Below, one piece after another: positions 34,103-43,162 of a DNA stretch of 64,000 bases (positions within the stretch are counted from its first letter, which is position 1; every line of letters starts with the position of its first letter). Source of the DNA: Cedecea neteri (GTDB lineage: Bacteria > Pseudomonadota > Gammaproteobacteria > Enterobacterales > Enterobacteriaceae); NCBI RefSeq assembly GCF_000757825.1, contig NZ_CP009451.1:3968001-4032000 (forward strand). The letters are read 5' to 3'. The notes under the pieces were generated by a model that was not told where the DNA came from, did no database searches, and saw only the letters and a program-made list of their open reading frames with translations. A program made the position numbers and the translations under genes.

Positions 34103-36007
34103 ATGTCTATTACCCGACGTGACTTTCTTAACGGGATGGCAATTGCAATTGTCTCTGGTTTAACGCCTCTGGAACTGGTGAGGGCCACCGGCAAAGCGCC
34201 CGGCAGCGCCGTTATCAATGCAGATTACTATCCGCCGGGCCTGACCGGGCTGCGCGGCAACCACCCCGGCTCGTTCGAAATGGCGCATGCCCTTGGCCGC
34301 GAGCACGAAAAATTCGACTTCGGCAAATTGCCAGCGGAAGAAGAGTACGATCTGGTGATTGTCGGCGGCGGTATCAGCGGCCTGGCGGCAGCCTGCTTCT
34401 GGCAGGAAAAAATGGGCAAGGAGGCAAAAATTCTTGTCCTCGACAACCATGACGACTTCGGCGGGCACGCCAAGCGCAACCAGTTTAACGTTGGCGGTAA
34501 AACCCTGCTTGGCTACGGCGGCAGCGAGTCATTCCAGTCGCCCAACAGCAACTTCAGCCCGGTGGTTCAAGGCCTGATGGACTCCCTGGGCGTTAGCATC
34601 ACGCGCATGAAGAGCAGCTTTGACACGACCTTCTACCCGGACCAGCACCTGAGCCGCGGCGTGTTCTTCGATAAAAAGAACTTCGGCGAAACCAAAATCG
34701 TCAGCGGAGATCCTGGCCGCGCGGTGTCGGACGATATTCCGCCGGACAGGCTGAATGGCCGCAGCATCGAAGCCTTTATCAACGACTTCCCGCTGAGTGA
34801 AGCAGACCGCAAGGCGCTGCTGGATCTGCACGTCAACCCTGCCGATTACCTGCAGGGGATGACGGTCGAGCAGAAAACCGAATGGCTGGATAATCACAGC
34901 TACCATGAATTCCTCGAGAAGAAAGTCGGCTTAAGCAAAATGGCGCTGATGTACTTCCAGCAACGCACCAACGACTTCTTCGCCATTGGCATTGAAGGCG
35001 TGAGCTGCGGCGATGCGCGTGCCTGTGCGCTTCCGGGGATGGAGGCGATGGGCCTGCCGCCGCTGGATGGCGAGGCGCTGGCCGACCTTGAAGAGCCTTA
35101 CACCTATCACTTCCCGGACGGCAACGCCGGGCTGACGCGGCTGATGGTTCGCAAGCTGATCCCTGAAGCGCTGCCGGGCAGCACGATGGAAGATTCCGTC
35201 ACCGCCAGGCTGCACTATGAGCTGCTGGATCGCCCGGAAAACGGCACCCGCATTCGCCTCAACAGCAGCGTGATTAACGCCGCCAATGCCGATAACGGCG
35301 TGGTGGTGAGCTACATCAACAACCAGAGCGGCAAGCTGCACCGCGTGAAGAGCCGCAACGCCATCATGGCGGGCTACAACATGATGATCCCGTATATCGT
35401 GCCGGAGACGCCGGAGCAGCAGAAAGAAGATCTGCGCCTCAACGTGAAAGCGCCGCTGGTCTACACCAACGTGGTGGTCAACAACTGGCGTGCCTTTAAG
35501 AACACCGGCGTGCATGAATTCTATTCCCCGGCCGCGCCGTACAGCCGCGTGAAGCTCGACTATCCGGTAAGCATGGGCGATTACCATCACCCGCAGACGC
35601 CGGATGACCCTATGTGTATTCACATGGTTTACGTCCCGACTTATCCGGGCAGCAACATGTCTCCACGCGAGCAGTTCCGCCGGGGGCGTGCCTTCCTGCT
35701 CGGCTCCACTTTTGAAGCTCATGAGCAGATGATTCGTTCTCAGCTGCAGGAGATGCTGGGCCACACCGGTTTTGACCACGAGCGCGATATCGCGGCGATT
35801 ACGGTCAACCGATGGGCGCACGGCTATGCCTATTACGCTAACTCCCTGAGCGATGATATGGAAAAGATGCCCGAGATTATCAACCGCGCTCGCCAGCCGA
35901 TAGGCCGCATCACGATTGCTAACTCTGACTCCGACTGGAGTGCTTATGCTCATGCGGCGATTGACCAGGCATGGCGTGCGGTGAACGAACTTGTGGCGAT
36001 GGGGTAA
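34103..36007 (+). CDS. Tat-exported FAD oxidoreductase, spermidine dehydrogenase-like
   Basis: 634 residues. A twin-arginine signal (ITRRDFLNGMA, R5-R6) sends the folded flavoprotein to the periplasm. The FAD-binding GxGxxG is in YDLVIVGGGISGLAAA (82-97), and the second ribose-binding part is VLDNHDDFGGHAKRNQF. The long middle and C-terminal part with NRWAHGYAYYAN matches the spermidine dehydrogenase (SpdH) family, which splits spermidine to 1,3-diaminopropane and 4-aminobutanal. The adjacent cytochrome c and PatD-like gene support that reaction. Other amine or alcohol substrates remain possible. Confidence 0.72.
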   Translation: MSITRRDFLNGMAIAIVSGLTPLELVRATGKAPGSAVINADYYPPGLTGLRGNHPGSFEMAHALGREHEKFDFGKLPAEEEYDLVIVGGGISGLAAACFWQEKMGKEAKILVLDNHDDFGGHAKRNQFNVGGKTLLGYGGSESFQSPNSNFSPVVQGLMDSLGVSITRMKSSFDTTFYPDQHLSRGVFFDKKNFGETKIVSGDPGRAVSDDIPPDRLNGRSIEAFINDFPLSEADRKALLDLHVNPADYLQGMTVEQKTEWLDNHSYHEFLEKKVGLSKMALMYFQQRTNDFFAIGIEGVSCGDARACALPGMEAMGLPPLDGEALADLEEPYTYHFPDGNAGLTRLMVRKLIPEALPGSTMEDSVTARLHYELLDRPENGTRIRLNSSVINAANADNGVVVSYINNQSGKLHRVKSRNAIMAGYNMMIPYIVPETPEQQKEDLRLNVKAPLVYTNVVVNNWRAFKNTGVHEFYSPAAPYSRVKLDYPVSMGDYHHPQTPDDPMCIHMVYVPTYPGSNMSPREQFRRGRAFLLGSTFEAHEQMIRSQLQEMLGHTGFDHERDIAAITVNRWAHGYAYYANSLSDDMEKMPEIINRARQPIGRITIANSDSDWSAYAHAAIDQAWRAVNELVAMG

Positions 36008-36014
36008 CCAAAAA

Positions 36015-37217
36015 ATGAAACGTATTTTAGCGGCTATCTCAATCCTCTTTTCTGCCAGCGGCTATGCTGCCGTTTCGCAGGGCGAGTACGTGGCGCGCGC
36101 GTCTGACTGCGTTGCCTGCCATACCGTGGACGGCGGCCAGGCGATGGCCGGAGGCAAGAAGTTTGCCACGCCGGTGGGTGATATTTACTCCACCAACATC
36201 ACGCCGGACAAAACCCACGGCATCGGCGATTACAGCTACGAAGATTTCGAGAAGGCTGTTCGCCAGGGCATTGCCAAAGATGGCCACGTGCTTTACCCGG
36301 CGATGCCTTATCCTTCCTACGCCAAAATGACCGATGAGGACGTGAAGGCGCTGTACGACTACTTTATGAAGGACGTCGCCCCGGCGGCGACCGCCAATAA
36401 AGAGAACGACATTCCGCTGCTGCTGTCTGCCCGCTGGCCTCTGCGCGTGTGGAACGGCCTGTTCGTGGATGACGTAAAATCCGGCGGGGTGGTGGTTGAA
36501 GCCAGCGGGAATAACGCCGAGAAAATCAAGCGTGGGGCCTATCTGGTGCAGGGGCCAGGCCACTGTGGCGCTTGCCATACGCCGCGCGGCATGGCGATGC
36601 AGGAGAAAGGCTACGATGATTCCAGCCCGGAATTCCTGAGCGGGACGATGATCGACGGCTGGTATGCGCCTTCTCTGCGCGGCATGAATATGTCGACGCA
36701 GGAAGTGAAAGATCTGCTGAGCAAAGGCCGCAGCAAGCATCACGCTATTGCCGGGCCGATGGGCGAAGTGGTGACTCAAAGCACCCAGTACCTGACGGAT
36801 GCCGACCTGGAAGCTATCGTGCTGTATATCGCCAACTTCAAGCCGCAAAAACCCGTGGCCATGCCGGTGAATGCCGCCGTGCTCGCTCAGCCATCTGACG
36901 GTAAAACGCTTTACATGCGCTATTGCTCAACCTGCCACAGCCCGGACGGGAAGGGCACCGACTATAACGTCCCTTCGCTGGTGGGCAACCCGGCGGTAAT
37001 GGCAAAAGATCCGTCGTCGCTGATCCGCGTGATCGCCGACGGGGCACATACGCCGCAAACGCAGGGTACTATTCCGTTCATGATGCCAGGCTACAAAGGC
37101 GTGTTGTCGGATAAAGAGATGACCGACGTGGTGAACTACGTGCGTGGTTCCTGGGGCAACGGCGCGCCTGCGGCGACCGAAACTGAGGTGAAGAAGATTA
37201 CCGGCGAAGGCAAATAG
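36015..37217 (+). CDS. Periplasmic triheme cytochrome c
   Basis: 400 residues from ATG 36015, with a signal peptide of about 18 residues. Three CxxCH haem sites: CVACH (32-36), CGACH (184-188) and CSTCH (304-308), the layout of the cytochrome c subunit of gluconate and alcohol dehydrogenases. It would take electrons from the flavoprotein encoded eight bases upstream and pass them to ubiquinone or a terminal oxidase. The unusual feature is pairing with an SpdH-like rather than a GMC-type dehydrogenase. Confidence 0.88.
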   Translation: MKRILAAISILFSASGYAAVSQGEYVARASDCVACHTVDGGQAMAGGKKFATPVGDIYSTNITPDKTHGIGDYSYEDFEKAVRQGIAKDGHVLYPAMPYPSYAKMTDEDVKALYDYFMKDVAPAATANKENDIPLLLSARWPLRVWNGLFVDDVKSGGVVVEASGNNAEKIKRGAYLVQGPGHCGACHTPRGMAMQEKGYDDSSPEFLSGTMIDGWYAPSLRGMNMSTQEVKDLLSKGRSKHHAIAGPMGEVVTQSTQYLTDADLEAIVLYIANFKPQKPVAMPVNAAVLAQPSDGKTLYMRYCSTCHSPDGKGTDYNVPSLVGNPAVMAKDPSSLIRVIADGAHTPQTQGTIPFMMPGYKGVLSDKEMTDVVNYVRGSWGNGAPAATETEVKKITGEGK

Positions 37218-37240
37218 CGCCGTCAGATAAGCCGTAAACG

Positions 37241-37265
37241 GGGGCCTTTATGGCCCCAGTTTTGT
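37241..37265 (+). terminator. Terminator of the dehydrogenase-cytochrome operon
   Basis: GGGGCC / GGCCCC stem with a short loop and a following TTTTG stretch, 24 bases after the cytochrome stop. Confidence 0.75.
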
Positions 37266-37333
37266 TGCGCTAAATTCGCCTGATATCCTGAAATTCGCTA
37301 TCATCCGCCTCCACTCTCCAGCCGGGCAGCCTG

Positions 37334-38032
37334 ATGTCTACGATTATTGATACTTTTATTGCCCCGCCTTGCTTTGATGAGATAGACGTTCTTTATCAGG
37401 ACGAGCATCTGGCGTTAATCAATAAACCCAGCGGGCTGCTGAGCCTTTCGGGGAAAAATCCTCAGAACCTCGACTCGGTACATCACCGGCTGGTGCAAAT
37501 ATTCCCCGGCTGCACGCTGGTGCATCGCCTGGATTTTGGCACCTCCGGGCTGATGGTTATTGCCCTTAATAAGGCGATTAATGCCGCGCTCTGTCAGCAG
37601 TTCAGCCAGCGTTCGGTTACAAAAGTGTATACCGCGCTGCTTTGCGGGCATCTGGAGAATGATGAAGGGATAATAGACGCGGCGATTGCCAAAGATCCGG
37701 CGCTGTTTCCGCTGATGTCGATTTGCTCCGTCAGCGGCAAGCCCGCTCGCTCGCGTTACAAGGTTATTGAGCGTTTTTATCGTGAGCTGGAGGATGGAAC
37801 GCTGCTGCCGTTAACGAGGGTGCAGCTTGCGCCGGAAACCGGGCGTACCCATCAATTACGCATACACGCTCAATATCTGGGGCATCCTATTTTGGGCTGC
37901 GACCTGTATGGCGGCCTCGCACTGCCGGGCACCGAACGGGCACCACGGCTAATGCTTCACGCCAGCGAGCTGGATTTTGTTCACCCCATCAGCGGTGAGC
38001 CAATGGCCGCCCGTTGCGACAGCCCGTTCTGA
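37334..38032 (+). CDS. RluA-family pseudouridine synthase
   Basis: 232 residues. The catalytic motif HRLDFGTSG has the nucleophile D67; the KPSGLLSLSG and GRTHQLRIH motifs of the RluA group are present. No S4 domain is seen, so it is closest to RluA/TruC-type single-domain enzymes. It isomerises a specific uridine in rRNA or tRNA; the exact site cannot be told. Confidence 0.88.
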   Translation: MSTIIDTFIAPPCFDEIDVLYQDEHLALINKPSGLLSLSGKNPQNLDSVHHRLVQIFPGCTLVHRLDFGTSGLMVIALNKAINAALCQQFSQRSVTKVYTALLCGHLENDEGIIDAAIAKDPALFPLMSICSVSGKPARSRYKVIERFYRELEDGTLLPLTRVQLAPETGRTHQLRIHAQYLGHPILGCDLYGGLALPGTERAPRLMLHASELDFVHPISGEPMAARCDSPF

Positions 38033-38056
38033 CGGGGAAACGCTTCGCGGCAGAAA

Positions 38057-38302
38057 TTACTCGTTGCCCCACTGGTTCAGGAACTCGGCGATTTCGTCAA
38101 TACGCTGTTCGGCAAGGCCAGCCTCAACGGCCATCTCGCCCTGTGCTTCTTCACTGATTTCCTCGTTGTTCATTAAGCGAGTGACCAGCAGTTGGAAATA
38201 GCGCGCCACGGCATCACGCTCATCCTCGGCAACGGGCTTAGCCGCCTCTGTCGAGTACTCGTCCGCGATGTCATAGTATTTCAGGTCGATTTCGTTATTC
38301 AT
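38057..38302 (-). CDS. ymjA: YmjA, DUF2543 protein
   Basis: 81 residues, colinear with E. coli YmjA from KYYDIADEY near the start to [12 protein letters not shown] at the end. Acidic, soluble and helical; function unknown. Confidence 0.92.
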   Translation of the reverse strand: MNNEIDLKYYDIADEYSTEAAKPVAEDERDAVARYFQLLVTRLMNNEEISEEAQGEMAVEAGLAEQRIDEIAEFLNQWGNE

Positions 38303-38434
38303 GGTTATCTCTGGGTTTGTTAGCCTGGCCGGGATAATAACATTTTTGCGCGGAATTCTGCGCGTTAAGGCGTGACGGAAATACTCGCGGATAAGCCTGC
38401 GTCGGTACGTCCTCTCTCTAGCCCGCGATGTTGC

Positions 38435-39346
38435 TCAGGGCGTATTGCTCAATTTCTGCTGCATGAAATCGATGAGCGCTCTTGTTTTAGCGGGTAAGTA
38501 ACGCCGGTCTGAATAAAGGGCGAACAGTTGCAATGGGGCTGCCGATTGTTCGAACTTCACCTCGATTAACCGCCCATCGCTGATATAGGGTTGGCAGGCC
38601 TGTTTCGCCAGAATTGCAAATCCGACACCTGCTATCGCCGCTCGTCCAGCCATCTCCCCGCTGTTAACCCGATAATGCCCATTAACCTTAATTGTCTCGA
38701 ATTCCCCTTTGATATTTACAAACTGCCAGGGAGCACCTTTCAGCGCACTTACCGTTGTAATGCAGGGTAATTCTTCAAATTGCTGAATATGAGTGGGGGT
38801 GCCATAACGCTGAATGATGGAGGGGGCGGCAACAATGGTGCAAGGGATAGTCATCAGATGACGGGCTATATAGTCACTGTCGTCCATCTGACCACGGGTA
38901 ATAATCACCGCTAAATCCAGGTCGTCTCGCAGGGATTCGAGGCCTGACAAATTTGTGACACAGCCGATCTCCAGCGCCGGGTAAAGACAGGCGAAATCGG
39001 CAATAACAGACCCCAGCAATGCAGGACCTATTTCATTGGGAATACAGATGCGTAATGGCCCCTTGAGCTGCATTTGCCGCAACGTTAATTCTGTCTCAGT
39101 TTGCTCAAGCGCCTCCAGTAATGGCTTCGCTCGGGTATAGAGCAGGTGCCCCGCCTGGGTGAGTTTCATGTGTCGGGTGCTGCGTTCAATAAGCTGAAGG
39201 TTCAGTTTTTCTTCTAGCTGAGAAATACAACGACTCACATTTGAGGCCGGCATCTCAAGGACTTTCGCTGCCCCCACAAAGCTTTCTCTTTCAACCACCG
39301 CGGTGAACACTTTCAGGGTATTAAAATCAAGAGCCGGACGCATCAA
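38435..39346 (-). CDS. LysR-type transcription regulator
   Basis: 303 residues: N-terminal winged HTH (FVGAAKVLEMPASNVSRCISQLE, near 20-45) and a periplasmic-binding-protein-like effector domain, in the style of the AaeR/DmlR subgroup. Divergent from the MFS gene at 39448, which it probably controls. Effector not known. Confidence 0.88.
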   Translation of the reverse strand: MMRPALDFNTLKVFTAVVERESFVGAAKVLEMPASNVSRCISQLEEKLNLQLIERSTRHMKLTQAGHLLYTRAKPLLEALEQTETELTLRQMQLKGPLRICIPNEIGPALLGSVIADFACLYPALEIGCVTNLSGLESLRDDLDLAVIITRGQMDDSDYIARHLMTIPCTIVAAPSIIQRYGTPTHIQQFEELPCITTVSALKGAPWQFVNIKGEFETIKVNGHYRVNSGEMAGRAAIAGVGFAILAKQACQPYISDGRLIEVKFEQSAAPLQLFALYSDRRYLPAKTRALIDFMQQKLSNTP

Positions 39347-39447
39347 TCATCCCATATTTGATAACAATGAATGCCATTTCTACCATATAATATATGTCAT
39401 TGATAGCAGTTAAACTCAGGACATCTTATCTCCATAGGTTGCTTGCT

Positions 39448-40638
39448 ATGCCACAGCCCACAAAAACGTTTAATCATAAATCCCTCATGCGGATAGCCAT
39501 TGTCATGGCTTTTATCCAGTTCACTAATGCGCTGGAGTATATGGCGTTAACACCTGTTTTTGCTTTTATGGCCGACGGATTTTCGGTTCCTGTCTCATTT
39601 TCTGGCTATGTGTCTGGTATGTACACCCTGGGAGCTGTCCTTTCCGGAATTACGGCTTTTTATATGATCGACCGGTTCAATAAAAAACGATTCCTGGCCA
39701 TGAATATGGTGCTGCTGGGAGCATTAACATTTTTGACCACGCTCACTAGTCACTTTGACACTCTACTCGCACTGCGATTTTTCGCAGGATTGGTTGGGGG
39801 TACGACAATGGGGGTGGGAATAAGCATTTTGATAAATTATGCTCCGGCTAACTTACGTGGAAAAATGCTGGCAACGGTGATTGCCTCATTTTCGATGGTG
39901 AGTATTGTTGGCATGCCAGCGGTATTATTTTTGTGCACGCACTATGGCTGGCAGACTGCGCTGTGGTTAATCAGTTCACTTTGCCTACTGTCTTTACCGT
40001 TGATAGTCTTTATTATTCCCAGGGATACGGTTCCAACAGGCGTGAAGAGGAAGCTATCTCTTGATTCTCAAACCTTATTTTTCGCCTCTTGCCCTGCAAT
40101 AGTACAATTTAGCCCAATGCTGATTATTCCCATTCTGGTTCCATTAATGACCCAGCATATGGGAGCCCAACAAAATCTATTACCTTTATTGTTCTTAAGT
40201 GGAGGGATTGCAGGTTATCTGTCTACAAAAATAACAGGTGTCCTGACATCGCGTTTATCCGCAATGACGTTGGCAACAATTTCAACGCTGTTATTTGTGG
40301 CAAGCTTACTGATTCCTGCGATGGGATATCATAATGCAGTTCTGTTCATAACCTTATTTCTTGGGGCCTCATATAGCCGACTTGTTTCCGCTTCGTCGGT
40401 TGTGGTTCAGTATCCTGAGGATGACCAACGAGCCGGCTTTTCTTCACTACAGGCTGCAATGATGTCCCTGATAACAACGCTCGCCTTCTTCCTGTCTGCC
40501 TTATTGCTTCCTGAGCAGGGCATCACAGCGCAAAATATAAACAGACTATTGGTTGTTAGTGCATTAGCCGCCTCTGTATTTCCTGTTGTGGTGATCATAC
40601 TTCAGAAGAAACTGGCTGAACGCACTTGTCCAGCCTGA
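39448..40638 (+). CDS. MFS transporter controlled by divergent LysR
   Basis: 396 residues from ATG 39448 (AGG upstream; the frame opens 18 codons earlier at 39394 without a ribosome site and inside the promoter). Twelve helices, DHA1-like, with GYVSGMYTLGAVLSG in helix 2 and AGLVGGTTMGVGISI in helix 4. It is more AT-rich than the surrounding core genes, which suggests the LysR/MFS pair was acquired. Substrate unknown. Confidence 0.82.
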   Translation: MPQPTKTFNHKSLMRIAIVMAFIQFTNALEYMALTPVFAFMADGFSVPVSFSGYVSGMYTLGAVLSGITAFYMIDRFNKKRFLAMNMVLLGALTFLTTLTSHFDTLLALRFFAGLVGGTTMGVGISILINYAPANLRGKMLATVIASFSMVSIVGMPAVLFLCTHYGWQTALWLISSLCLLSLPLIVFIIPRDTVPTGVKRKLSLDSQTLFFASCPAIVQFSPMLIIPILVPLMTQHMGAQQNLLPLLFLSGGIAGYLSTKITGVLTSRLSAMTLATISTLLFVASLLIPAMGYHNAVLFITLFLGASYSRLVSASSVVVQYPEDDQRAGFSSLQAAMMSLITTLAFFLSALLLPEQGITAQNINRLLVVSALAASVFPVVVIILQKKLAERTCPA

Positions 40639-40859
40639 CTCCGTCATCATAGAAAGCTAAGAACGCCTGCCAGTAAAAATATCGCTTTAAAGTACATATC
40701 TATCCTTTTGATATTTAATTACTTTATTTTGAATGAAATTTTGTTTTCTCTCTCTCTGCCCTCAGACATAAATGTGCACACTTTTTCAGCTGAGACATCT
40801 GGTGTTCAAAATCCGCTCACGCTAGATTACTTTTCTGGCTCTCAAAGGTGGGTGATTAA

Positions 40860-41087
40860 ATGAAAGTATTAAGTATCGTCGGCGCAACGTTGTTAGCGAC
40901 ATCATTCCATGCAGCAGCATTCGTTTCCAGTTCCTCTGTTCACCCCGAGCAGACCGCGAACACCAGCAATAACGCCTCCAATGGGCATGCCATTCCTTCG
41001 GAAGCCAACTACGACATCACCAAAATTATCCCCATCGCCGGGTGTAACTGCGCCTTTTGCACCGCACTGCGCGGCGCAAATTTATAG
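40860..41087 (+). CDS. Small exported protein with CNCAFC tail
   Basis: 75 residues, not recognised. Signal peptide about 1-20 (MKVLSIVGATLLATSFHAAA), then a Ser/Asn/Thr-rich mature stretch and a C-terminal GCNCAFCTALRGANL with three cysteines in six residues. AGGTGGGTG lies just upstream. A secreted peptide, metal-binding peptide or toxin-like product are all open. Confidence 0.55.
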   Translation: MKVLSIVGATLLATSFHAAAFVSSSSVHPEQTANTSNNASNGHAIPSEANYDITKIIPIAGCNCAFCTALRGANL

Positions 41088-41152
41088 CCTTACTCCGCTT
41101 TTTTAGGCCGGTTTTCACAACGATAGCGGGCCTGAACCCGCTCGTTAACCTG

Positions 41153-41302
41153 TCAGTCATACCAGGGCTGGCGATCGCTGGTGGCAATCTCCATGCTGAC
41201 AATCAGCTCTTCCGGCACGATGCGCGTCAACGACAGCTCCGGCAGGTCGTTAATGTCGAAGAAGCCTATATCGGTTGATTCGTGGCTAGATGAATAGCGG
41301 AC
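41153..41302 (-). pseudogene. NUDIX hydrolase C-terminal remnant
   Basis: On the minus strand an open stretch reads YSSSHESTDIGFFDINDLPE and then LSLTRIVPEELIVSMEIATS, ending RQPWYD and a stop. This is the C-terminal end of a NUDIX pyrophosphohydrolase; ES-x-x-IGFF-x-x-x-x-LPxLSL-x-R is typical. A stop codon (TAA) interrupts the frame directly upstream, and no NUDIX box is found nearby. The rest of the gene was therefore lost. Confidence 0.75.
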
Positions 41303-41374
41303 TTACCCCCAGGCGCTCTGTCTCGCTGCTATAACGGCAATCAGCTCTGCCTGGGCACGAGGAGAACTTAATTG

Positions 41375-41764
41375 ATGGATCATTTATCAGCACTCACGGT
41401 CAGTGACTTAGTTTCTTTTACGATCGTAATATTAATTGGTTTCTTCATATTCACCAGAAGGCGCAGGAATAATAAGGTCAGAGCCAAAGGTATTTTTATG
41501 TTCGCGCTGTTAGCCGTTATATCATTTTCGGAAGTATTCAATAGTATTTATACCACGTATTCTTACCGGCACAATCGTTTATACAATAATGATAGAATCA
41601 CCACTATTTTTAATTACGACTTCGCGCACATTAGCTTTTATAGCATTCTTATGATTGTCGCGATTATTCTTTTGTTCAGGAGTGGCGCATTAGAAGAAAC
41701 GTTTAATGGGGATATGATGGCAGCTGTGTTTAGAAGGGAAGAGGCTTTAATAGCCCCATATTAG
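41375..41764 (+). CDS. Small three-helix membrane protein, unknown
   Basis: 129 residues from ATG 41375 (GGAG upstream; a TTG one codon earlier is an alternative). Hydrophobic segments near 10-27, 39-55 and 85-103, with a basic RRRRNNKVRAK loop after the first. Family not recognised. AT-rich, in a patch of orphan genes. Confidence 0.6.
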   Translation: MDHLSALTVSDLVSFTIVILIGFFIFTRRRRNNKVRAKGIFMFALLAVISFSEVFNSIYTTYSYRHNRLYNNDRITTIFNYDFAHISFYSILMIVAIILLFRSGALEETFNGDMMAAVFRREEALIAPY

Positions 41765-41776
41765 TTAACAACTGGC

Positions 41777-42127
41777 TCACTCTACCTCAATGCATGTACT
41801 CATTTGGATGTTCGCCTGATAGGTGTCTAACATACCGTCAGGACTGACTCTGATATATTCTTCAGCCTGATTTGGCTCGGGGTTTAGCTCTTGCCAAATA
41901 CCATTATCGATTTTCTTTGCATAATAAACTTGCGAACCAGCACGTTGTAAAGTCATTGCACCAGAGCGAGCATTAACTGCCGTGTAAAGATCGGGGGCTG
42001 GCTGAGGTGTACCAGTCAGCAGCCACGTACACGCATAATGTTTCTGGTAAGGAAAGTTGATTCCCGGTGCCGCAGTAACGGGTATTGTAGTTAAAATAAG
42101 AAGTGAGGCTAAAGATGTTAGTTTCAT
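41777..42127 (-). CDS. Small exported protein, unknown
   Basis: 116 residues with a signal peptide (about 1-19, ending TAA). The mature part has two cysteines (in HYACTW and MSTCIEVE) that could form a disulfide. Family not recognised. Faces the membrane protein gene end to end. Confidence 0.6.
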   Translation of the reverse strand: MKLTSLASLLILTTIPVTAAPGINFPYQKHYACTWLLTGTPQPAPDLYTAVNARSGAMTLQRAGSQVYYAKKIDNGIWQELNPEPNQAEEYIRVSPDGMLDTYQANIQMSTCIEVE

Positions 42128-42272
42128 ATTATCTCATTGCCGGTAAAAAATTTCTTATACCCACATCAGAACGCTAACCCGTTATTTCAATATAATTGCG
42201 AGAAAAATAACTGATGAGGGCTTACATTCCAGGCAGCCCAGTAACACCAGGCCACCTGAACTCAATAAATCC

Positions 42273-42812
42273 TTACCACATCAAATCGTCAGGCACGACG
42301 AAGTCCGCGTACGGATCGTCTTCGTCTTTTGCTTCCTGGGTAAGTTCGCTGCTCAACACAATGAAGCTGGCATCGCGCTGTTTAATTTTGTCGGCAACGC
42401 CTGCAGGGATGATCGCATATTCCCCTTCAGGGTTTTTATCCGACATCAGGCGGGCGATAGCCAGGCGGCCGTTAGTCAGCTGAGCCTGAGTGATTTTATC
42501 GACATAAACTTTTTTAATTAAGTTATTGTCCGTGAAGTTATAGCCGATATCGCCTCTTGATATCACGATACGGTTCATTTCAATCAGCTGTTTGATCTGC
42601 GCTTTATATTCTTTGGCTAAAGTGGCCTGCTTTTGCTGCTCGCTTAGCTCTTTGTCGCGCTCAACCTGAGCCTGCTTGTTGGCCTCAACGGCTTCTCTTG
42701 CCTCGCGGGCCTGAACGCGTGATTTCTTCGCGGTGCGCTGCACTTTGGCCACTTTTTTGCTGCTGACGAGGCCAGCTTTGAGCATCTGCTCTTGTAACGT
42801 AAGTTTTGTCAT
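42273..42812 (-). CDS. yaiL: YaiL, DUF2058 nucleoprotein/polynucleotide-associated protein
   Basis: 179 residues, same length as E. coli YaiL and colinear with it (MTKLTLQEQMLKAGLVSSKK at the start, DDPYADFVVPDDLMW at the end). N-terminal basic coiled coil, then a globular part. E. coli YaiL is described as nucleoprotein/polynucleotide-associated; its precise role is unknown. It marks the last core-type gene before the secretion island. Confidence 0.92.
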   Translation of the reverse strand: MTKLTLQEQMLKAGLVSSKKVAKVQRTAKKSRVQAREAREAVEANKQAQVERDKELSEQQKQATLAKEYKAQIKQLIEMNRIVISRGDIGYNFTDNNLIKKVYVDKITQAQLTNGRLAIARLMSDKNPEGEYAIIPAGVADKIKQRDASFIVLSSELTQEAKDEDDPYADFVVPDDLMW

Positions 42813-43078
42813 GTTCTTTTCGACGGCTGAGGGATCGTTGCAGGGATTATATCCTTAATGCTCCGGGTGATTCCAGGCTGAGGACGTGTAAAGCTTACGG
42901 TGTTGATTCTGCGAGGCTTATTTCATAAAGAATTTGTGGGAACGGGAGACAGGAGGAGCGAAATCTTATGTACTGATCGTCCCCCGCGGTTGAAAATTGA
43001 TTCAGGGATTAATTTGCGCCTCTGCTTACATTGAATCGCTGCTCATATTCTTCCCGTTGAATACTATGCGCATGTAGA

Positions 43079-43107
43079 AAAGAGGGTGACGTAAAGTCAC
43101 CCTCTTT
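43079..43107 (-). terminator. Terminator after the effector-like gene
   Basis: AAAGAGGGTGAC / GTCACCCTCTTT, a perfect 12-base stem with a five-base loop and A/T flanks, 55 bases beyond the stop of the effector-like gene. The remainder of the 350-base gap 42813-43162 shows no gene; this gap is the left edge of the secretion island as far as can be seen, and no repeat or integrase marks it. Confidence 0.88.
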
Positions 43108-43162
43108 ATGCACCAGGCAGTAGAATCCCGCCTGCGACTATGCGCTCAGGTTACGCGAGTGG

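Noticed and set aside
34931-35953. 340-codon open frame antisense to the spermidine-dehydrogenase-like gene
   Set aside because: It is a frame shadow of a GC-rich gene; the product has no recognisable domain and the sense gene carries clear FAD and Tat motifs.
42813-43162. Attachment site or integrase scar at the left edge of the secretion island
   Set aside because: No tRNA end, direct repeat or recombinase fragment could be found; only a terminator is present.
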